From contig CAYWYG010000017.1 of assembly GCA_964462335.1 (NCBI GenBank), forward strand, positions 1-18,253: DNA of 18,253 bases, given 5' to 3'. The DNA comes from JAPUDQ01 sp964462335 (GTDB lineage: Bacteria; Patescibacteriota; Saccharimonadia; Saccharimonadales; Saccharimonadaceae). Under the pieces are notes generated by a model, which saw only the letters and a program-made list of their open reading frames with translations, did not search any database and was not told where the DNA came from. The position numbers and the translations under genes were made by a program. Numbering within the stretch: the stretch's first letter is position 1; each line of letters opens with the position of its first letter. Positions 13,955-18,253 of this stretch are shown piece after piece.

Positions 13955-16147
13955 CTAGACCAGACCCATATGACGGCACCGCCATTTATGCAGCTCGCCC
14001 ACAATAATAATACCTATAAATCCAGCACCCGCTGCCGCTGCCAAGTGCCCAATATCCGCTGGCACCACATGCATGAACTGAGACAGAGGCCCAAACAACA
14101 CCAACACCTGGGCTATCACCGCCACCGCAAACCCTACTGCAAACGGCACACTCACGACGCGTACCCGTGTCATGAGCGATGCAAACTCGCTCCGCGCATT
14201 TATCGCATTCGCCCATTGCGTCACTACCAAGACAGTAAATGCGATCGTCTGCGCATATGCAAGGTCGTAGCGCTGCAGAAAATACGTGAAGCTTCCGAGT
14301 GCAATAATAGCCATAGTAAATGCGATGATACCGATGCGCACAATCATGTGTCGATCAAGAAGTGGTTGGTGAGCAGCTCGTGGCGGACGGCCCATCACGT
14401 CATGCTCGGCCGGTTCAAGGCCAAGCGGAATATCAAATGCTGTGTCAGTAACAAGGTTGATCCATAATATTTGTACCGCGAGAACAGGTAGCGGCAAGCC
14501 AATGATCAGTGCTCCGATCATGACCATTACCTCCCCGAGACTCGTTGATAGCAAGTAGAACATCATGCGCCGTATGTTATCAAAAATCACCCTGCCCCCC
14601 TGCACCGCTGTCACAATAGTCGAGAAATCATCGTCAAGCAGCACGATATCACCAGCATCCTTGGCAATATCCGCTCCCGACCCCATGGCGATCCCGACGT
14701 GTGCATTGGTAAGTGCAGGGACGTCATTGACACCATCACCAGTCATAGCAGTGATGTCGCTCTCTTCCAGTACACCCAATATACGATGCTTTACTTCAGG
14801 TACTACTCGGGCGAAAACTCGCGCGTCATGTACAGCATGTCGAAACTCGACATCGCTCATATCAGCAATGGCGCGACAATCAACAACCTGATTTTTGTGC
14901 TCGACTAGCCCAATACGCGTACCGATCGCAAACGCAGTTTCCGCATGATCGCCCGTGATCATACGTACCGTAATCCCAGCCGCCCTTGCAGCCTTGATCG
15001 AAGCAGCAGCCTCAGGTCGCAGCTCATCTGCAATAGCAATCAAGCCTACAAATATCATGCGTCCGCTCGATATAGCCGCTTCTAGTGACGCCACCGACTC
15101 TGAGATATGCTCAATATGCCCTAGCGCAATGACGCGATACCCCAGACTCGTAAAATGGCGGAGAGTCGCTTCAGCATCAGCTCGTCGCGTCCGATCGGCC
15201 GCGTAACACTGCGCAATAATACCCTCTGGCGCACCCTTGATCGCCGCTTCGTAGCGATCGCCTGCCCGCCAGATGTTGCCACTCATCGTCAATGACTGAT
15301 CAAATGGCAAACTTTTTTCAAATGTGCGCCCTTCGGGGTGAACGGCCTGCCGATCGCGAGAATATTCTTGCATCGCAGTATCAAGTGGGTCAGTGCTGAC
15401 ACCTTCTGTCGCATTGCTTGCCAGCAATAGCCACCGCGCCACATCGTGCGGGGTATGCGCAGGTTGCCAAATTTCTTGGACACTCAGTTTATTTTTTGTG
15501 AGCGTGCCAGTTTTATCGCTTGCGATAGTCGTAATGATACCGATGTTTTCGATCGCTTTCATGGAGCGTGCCAAGGCATTATACTTTGCAAGCCGTCGCA
15601 TACCAAGGACCAATATAACCGTAATTGCAACCGGCAACCCTTCCGGTACTGCTGATACCGCCATAGACATGACAAAGCGAAGCGCTTCGGCGAGCGGTAT
15701 ACCCCGAGCAAGAGCCAGCACCAGTACCACGATCGACACGCCGCCGATCGCCATAATTAATTTTGAGATAAGCTGGTCAATTTTTTCCTGCGCTGGTCCT
15801 TTCTCGCTCGTCGGTACCGCAAGCTCAGCTAATTTGCCGAACTCGGTATGCATTCCCGTATGCGTCACAACCATCACTGCCCGTCCCGACACAACAAATG
15901 AACCTTGAAACAACATGTTTTTCTGTGCAAAAACTGCATGCTCACCGTGTAAAACATGTACTGTTTTCACAATCGGCAACGATTCACCCGTCAACATCGC
16001 TTCATTTACCCGAACGCTTTCGTCATGAACAATTCTCCCGTCAGCAGGTACTTTTTCTCCCTCGCTTACGATCACGATATCACCAGGGACCAACGTATCC
16101 GCAACAACCTCACGATTCGCGACGCCATCTCGGACGACATGCACCAA
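13955..16147 (-). CDS. P-type cation-transporting ATPase, C-terminal 730 aa (downstream of an in-frame amber)
   Basis: Main part of a P2-type (Ca2+-like) pump, with actuator, phosphorylation and nucleotide domains and the remaining membrane helices. Residues in this fragment: LTGES (52-56), PEGLP in M4 (168-172), phosphorylation site DKTGTLTK with D211, KGAPE (304-308), MITGD (396-400), GDGVND (470-475), M5 STSLGEV (534-540) and M6 WINLVTD (562-568). M6 N/T/D and the M5 Glu of SERCA are kept, but the M5 Asn of site I is Ser, so one Ca2+/Mn2+ site is likelier than two. The first span pair and the start of the actuator lie in the fragment at 16151-16486, in the same frame, separated only by TAG and CAT. 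A possible TTG start at 16147 (GTG at 16144) has a GGAG 12 nt before it, so separate initiation is possible. Ion specificity not proven. Confidence 0.88.
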   Translation of the reverse strand: MVHVVRDGVANREVVADTLVPGDIVIVSEGEKVPADGRIVHDESVRVNEAMLTGESLPIVKTVHVLHGEHAVFAQKNMLFQGSFVVSGRAVMVVTHTGMHTEFGKLAELAVPTSEKGPAQEKIDQLISKLIMAIGGVSIVVLVLALARGIPLAEALRFVMSMAVSAVPEGLPVAITVILVLGMRRLAKYNALARSMKAIENIGIITTIASDKTGTLTKNKLSVQEIWQPAHTPHDVARWLLLASNATEGVSTDPLDTAMQEYSRDRQAVHPEGRTFEKSLPFDQSLTMSGNIWRAGDRYEAAIKGAPEGIIAQCYAADRTRRADAEATLRHFTSLGYRVIALGHIEHISESVASLEAAISSGRMIFVGLIAIADELRPEAAASIKAARAAGITVRMITGDHAETAFAIGTRIGLVEHKNQVVDCRAIADMSDVEFRHAVHDARVFARVVPEVKHRILGVLEESDITAMTGDGVNDVPALTNAHVGIAMGSGADIAKDAGDIVLLDDDFSTIVTAVQGGRVIFDNIRRMMFYLLSTSLGEVMVMIGALIIGLPLPVLAVQILWINLVTDTAFDIPLGLEPAEHDVMGRPPRAAHQPLLDRHMIVRIGIIAFTMAIIALGSFTYFLQRYDLAYAQTIAFTVLVVTQWANAINARSEFASLMTRVRVVSVPFAVGFAVAVIAQVLVLFGPLSQFMHVVPADIGHLAAAAGAGFIGIIIVGELHKWRCRHMGLV

Positions 16148-16150
16148 ATG

Positions 16151-16153
16151 CTA
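16151..16153 (-). other. In-frame amber codon within the P-type ATPase
   Basis: The minus strand reads GAT TAG CAT TTG GTG CAT GTC, coding RRQD-stop-HLVHVVRDG. Both sides keep one frame and together restore the family sequence. Confidence 0.9.
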
Positions 16154-16486
16154 ATCTTGTCTCCGTAGACTCCGCAGTACTCGTTCGGTCGAATACTGCT
16201 GGACATAGTAGATTGTCGCATTGATAAAAATGATGACGCTCACGATAATCGCATCTACATGGTGTCCTGAATACGCGCTCAGTAGTGCCGCGGCAATCAG
16301 CACCCAGGCAAATATATTCATAAATGGTTCAAGGATTTTGCGCCATAGTGGCTCGCCTTTCACGCGAATCGTATTGAGGCCATAGTGACGTAATCGACGA
16401 GCCGCTTCATCGCTCGATAATCCTTCACTGCGCGACACTCCTAATTCAGCCAGCGCGTCTTCAACGGCACGTTGATAAAACATCAT
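16151..16486 (-). CDS. P-type cation ATPase, N-terminal 111 aa (ends at in-frame amber)
   Basis: It begins MMFYQRAVEDALAELGV and holds the cation-ATPase N-terminal domain (to about residue 45), then helices M1 and M2 (about 53-72 and 75-95), ending in STERVLRSLRRQD. That is the point where homologues run straight into the actuator domain. TAG at 16151-16153 is codon 112. The next codon CAT and the following frame continue the same protein without any shift, giving an 844-codon gene in total, the expected size for this family. A TATACT box lies 7 nt before the first ATG and no Shine-Dalgarno is seen. Alone, the fragment could not pump. The break may be a true nonsense mutation, stop readthrough, split subunits, or a base error (CAG to TAG is one transition). 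Confidence 0.85.
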   Translation of the reverse strand: MMFYQRAVEDALAELGVSRSEGLSSDEAARRLRHYGLNTIRVKGEPLWRKILEPFMNIFAWVLIAAALLSAYSGHHVDAIIVSVIIFINATIYYVQQYSTERVLRSLRRQD

Positions 16487-16493
16487 AACCTTA

Positions 16494-16499
16494 AGTATA
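16494..16499 (-). promoter_or_regulatory. -10 box of the P-type ATPase gene, start-codon-proximal
   Basis: TATACT on the minus strand is followed by TAAGGTT and then ATGATG. This is the same -10 hexamer and the same 7-nt distance as at murD. No convincing -35 is seen. Confidence 0.5.
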
Positions 16500-16565
16500 T
16501 CAGCTTATGGTTGCCTTTTCTCCACCCATAGATCATGATAGAAGTACATAATATGGAGGGTATAT

Positions 16566-16742
16566 ATGGCAAAATTTGAAATCTACCAAAGCAAAAATGG
16601 CTATCGTTGGCGCCTCAAAGCTGGCAATGGCGAAGTCGTCGCAACCGGCGAAGAATACGCCAGCAAAGATGGTGCCATGCGCGGCTGCGAAGCAGTCCAG
16701 CGCGCTGCTGCCGAAGCTGACATCGTCGAAGTCGAGCAATAG
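16566..16742 (+). CDS. YegP/DUF1508-like small protein
   Basis: 58 aa, beginning MAKFEIYQSKNGYRWRLKA and ending in an acidic EADIVEVEQ. It matches a single YegP (DUF1508) repeat: FxIYxxxxGxxRWRLKAxNGxxVA, then a helix after YASKDGAMRGCEAVQ. E. coli YegP has two such repeats; one is common in other bacteria. The biochemical role is unknown. An ATGGAGGG Shine-Dalgarno lies before the ATG, and CATAAT near 16550 may be the -10. It is divergent from the P-type ATPase and followed by a strong hairpin at 16767-16799. Confidence 0.88.
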   Translation: MAKFEIYQSKNGYRWRLKAGNGEVVATGEEYASKDGAMRGCEAVQRAAAEADIVEVEQ

Positions 16743-16766
16743 CGACTGCTTGATTACGTAGCACCA

Positions 16767-16799
16767 AACGCCCTCTTGCCTCTCGTGCAAGAGGGCGTT
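16767..16799. terminator. Bidirectional terminator hairpin between the YegP-like gene and pspC
   Basis: AACGCCCTCTTGC (16767-16779) and GCAAGAGGGCGTT (16787-16799) make a perfect 13-bp stem with a 7-nt loop. It lies between the ends of two convergent genes, 24 bp after one stop and 8 bp after the other. T-runs are short on both sides (TTCTT on plus, TTTGG on minus), so termination may be partial. Confidence 0.8.
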
Positions 16800-16807
16800 C
16801 TTACAGG

Positions 16808-17701
16808 TTAAAACCCGAGAGTAACGCCCACAATCCCATAAGCGATTACTGTAGCGACAAACCCAACTCCTACGGTCGCTATCTGGTTCGCGCGACGGGC
16901 CGTAAATCTCTGTGCCAGTATCATATCGGCAAGCAGCAACATCAGCCAAACGAACATTAGCCCGCCCAGGACGATGATCGCAGTCGGTACGAGACTATTG
17001 TCAAACCCACCGATCGGCCTATTGATACCTTCCATCAAGCCCATCACTCCTAGCGGCAACGCAATTGTGACCCCTGCGGCAATGAGGAGAAAAAATATTC
17101 CTAGTCCTTTTGTGATAAATCGACGAATCACCGCAATACGCTCGTTTGTAAACTCATGCGCACTAAACTCTTTGATACTTGCTGCAGTGATTGGCTGACC
17201 ATGCATCTGTAGTTTTTGCCCAGCCGTGTGTGCGGGTGGGATTATCAACCAAAGTAGCAGATACACACATACAAACACGACATGCGTGAGCAATGCAAGG
17301 ATCACAAATGCGACCCGAACAAGTACTGGATCGATCGCAAAATACGCCGCCAATCCGCTACATACTCCGCCCAGTAAACCATTGTCTATATCGCGGTAGA
17401 AGCGCCGCTCGCTCCACTTAGGCTCTCTTCCAGTGGCAGATTCCGCCTCATTTTCATCGATAAAATCTTTTGGCTCACCCAGATGCCTACGGAGATCGAC
17501 GACATCTTCAGCCGTGATGACACCGCCCGCCACAACGTGTCGCTCAGCCAACAACTCAACCATGCGAGATTCGATATCACTCATGACATCCTCGTCCGCA
17601 TGTGTCGAGAGCGCGTCAATGTAGCGCTCGAGATCTTTTTTTGCCGCCAGTTCGATATCGTAGGCGACTTTGGCAAGATGAATACGTGTAATTTCTTTCA
17701 T
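16808..17701 (-). CDS. HAAS-like/PspC domain membrane protein
   Basis: 297 aa. Residues 1-80 form a HAAS (DUF1700)-like helical domain, the type often found next to PadR regulators, with LAKVAYDIE, SRMVELLAERHVVA and LRRHLGEPKDFIDE. Residues about 98-158 are a PspC domain: RRFYRDIDNGLLGGVCSGLA, then AIDPVLVRVAFVILAL and WLIIPPA with a long hydrophobic region. Three further spans are at about 200-222, 240-262 and 277-295. PspC proteins bind partners in membrane-stress responses. The gene follows padR by 8 nt, with AAGGAG running from the padR stop, so the two are co-transcribed and PadR probably controls this protein. Transcription is closed by the hairpin at 16767-16799. Confidence 0.9.
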   Translation of the reverse strand: MKEITRIHLAKVAYDIELAAKKDLERYIDALSTHADEDVMSDIESRMVELLAERHVVAGGVITAEDVVDLRRHLGEPKDFIDENEAESATGREPKWSERRFYRDIDNGLLGGVCSGLAAYFAIDPVLVRVAFVILALLTHVVFVCVYLLLWLIIPPAHTAGQKLQMHGQPITAASIKEFSAHEFTNERIAVIRRFITKGLGIFFLLIAAGVTIALPLGVMGLMEGINRPIGGFDNSLVPTAIIVLGGLMFVWLMLLLADMILAQRFTARRANQIATVGVGFVATVIAYGIVGVTLGF

Positions 17702-17709
17702 GGGGCTCC

Positions 17710-18060
17710 TTATAATTTCTTCAGTGTCATACTGAGTTTAGCTATCTTGTGCCAAGCCAATTCGACAACTTGGCGTCCACGGTCAGTTACCTCGTAATAC
17801 TTGCGTGGCGGGCCTTGCTCGCTCTCATGCCACACATACTGCAGCAAGCCATCCCGTTGCAATCGGCTCAGGAGTGGATAGATCGTGCCCTCGACGACGA
17901 CCAGCTCAGCGTCGCGTAACCTCACGATAATATCCGACGTATACACCGGTTCACGCGAACAGACTTTGAGCACGCAATATGCGAGGAAGCCTTTGCGTAG
18001 CTGTACTGCGAGATTCTCGGCGTATCCTTCAGCATCAAATACATTCCATTCATTACTCAT
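17710..18060 (-). CDS. PadR family transcriptional regulator
   Basis: 116-aa winged-helix repressor of the short PadR-s2 type. LRKGFLAYCVLKVC starts the DNA-binding domain, YTSDIIVRLRDAELVVVEGTIYPLLSRLQRDGLLQ is the helix-turn-helix (about 40-74), and PPRKYYEVTDRGRQ is the wing. The C-terminal dimer helix is short. Gene order padR then HAAS/PspC is a known association, so the pspC-like gene is the likely target. A 27-bp dyad overlapping its own promoter suggests autoregulation. The ATG has no Shine-Dalgarno and lies 9-11 nt after the -10, so the message is nearly leaderless. Confidence 0.95.
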   Translation of the reverse strand: MSNEWNVFDAEGYAENLAVQLRKGFLAYCVLKVCSREPVYTSDIIVRLRDAELVVVEGTIYPLLSRLQRDGLLQYVWHESEQGPPRKYYEVTDRGRQVVELAWHKIAKLSMTLKKL

Positions 18061-18061
18061 A

Positions 18062-18098
18062 ATAGTTCTATGTTATACAAGGTACTATAATTTGTCAA
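18062..18098 (-). promoter_or_regulatory. padR promoter with overlapping 27-bp dyad (candidate operator)
   Basis: On the minus strand a perfect -35 TTGACA (18093-18098) is followed by TAACAT after 17 bp or TATAAC after 15 bp. On the plus strand 18062-18088 shows two nested inverted repeats with one centre at 18075: ATAGT...ACTAT outside and TGT-tat-ACA inside. The dyad covers the -10 and the spacer, where a repressor would block RNA polymerase. Confidence 0.6.
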
Positions 18099-18121
18099 TA
18101 GATTACGGGAGAAAAGTGAAG

Positions 18122-18253
18122 TTACGTCTTGATACGAAATCGCTTCCAGATCAGACCATCGAGCGAGAGATGTGAAAAATATCCAACAACCGCGGCGCCA
18201 TAGTACACAAGACTGATCGCCAGCACTTTGTCATTCGCAAGATATGGCACGAT
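18122..18253 (-). CDS. C-terminal 43 aa of a membrane protein, possibly a YdjM/DUF457-type metal-dependent hydrolase (partial)
   Basis: The frame is open from the right window edge to the TAA at 18122-18124. It encodes IVPYLANDKVLAIS, then LVYYGAAVVGYFSHLSLDGL and a basic end WKRFRIKT. A hydrophobic stretch followed by GYxSHLxLDxL resembles the last helix of YdjM/DUF457 inner-membrane proteins, which have GYLSHLLLD-like ends. The fragment is short, so the family call is tentative. That a coding end lies here is supported by codon use and the clean stop 61 bp before padR. Confidence 0.5.
   Translation of the reverse strand: MVPYLANDKVLAISLVYYGAAVVGYFSHLSLDGLIWKRFRIKT

Noticed and set aside
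15393..15908. Plus-strand 171-aa open frame, and a similar one at 13952-14467
   Set aside because: Both are antisense shadows of the P-type ATPase, with low-complexity Ser/Thr/His content and no recognisable domain.
16140..16160. Frameshift in the P-type ATPase
   Set aside because: Both fragments are in the same frame (TAG is codon 112 of 844), so it is a nonsense codon, not a shift.
16533..16949. Minus-strand 138-aa open frame
   Set aside because: It lies antisense over the YegP-like gene, crosses the terminator hairpin and enters pspC in the wrong frame.
1..18253. Alternative genetic code (UGA as Gly, or UAG as sense)
   Set aside because: UGA ends the ABC ATPase, ABC permease and pyrD at expected C-termini, and UAG ends serS, hpf, the kinase and others.

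Overview
The window looks like chromosomal DNA of a small-genome Candidate Phyla Radiation (CPR/Patescibacteria) bacterium, most likely Candidatus Saccharibacteria. This is inferred from protein style and gene company: a divergent SerRS, a SecA with a poly-basic tail, HAAS-PspC with PadR, a surface Cys-repeat sensor kinase, and promoters that sit on the start codon. UGA and UAG both act as ordinary stops at the ends of several intact genes, so the UGA-recoded CPR lineages (Gracilibacteria, Absconditabacteria) are unlikely. Coding density is high, and all but two genes are on the minus strand. No gap between genes exceeds about 285 bp.

Layout, left to right. Minus strand: the N-terminal part of murD (running off the left edge), an M16 zinc peptidase, secA, a short ribosome hibernation factor (hpf), pyrD with serS just upstream of it, and an ABC permease/ATPase pair of the MacB/LolCDE type. 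Plus strand: an unusual membrane histidine kinase, divergent from the ABC pair. Minus strand again: a secreted bactofilin-like membrane protein preceded by a 55-aa ORF, and a P-type cation ATPase whose reading frame is cut by an in-frame amber codon. Plus strand: a 58-aa YegP-like protein. Minus strand: a PadR regulator followed by a HAAS/PspC membrane protein, then the C-terminal end of a possible membrane metal-dependent hydrolase at the right edge.

How they work together: murD, secA, hpf and serS are housekeeping (wall precursor, secretion, translation). The right half is an envelope block: export or lipoprotein-type ABC transport, envelope sensing (histidine kinase), a polymer-forming surface protein, cation transport, and a PadR-PspC stress module. 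The histidine kinase has no adjacent response regulator.

Non-coding structure is the most distinctive part. Two intergenic gaps (murD/M16 and hpf/pyrD) hold AT-rich 7-bp repeats arranged as inverted arms. The secA/M16 gap holds a different, GA-rich 7-bp repeat, a 93-bp imperfect palindrome and a perfect 20-bp palindrome. Several lead genes of transcription units (murD, serS, ABC ATPase, P-ATPase, padR) have a -10 box 7-11 nt before the start codon and no Shine-Dalgarno, suggesting leaderless mRNAs. Downstream genes such as pspC, the bactofilin and its small partner, and also hpf and the yegP-like gene, carry clear Shine-Dalgarno sites.
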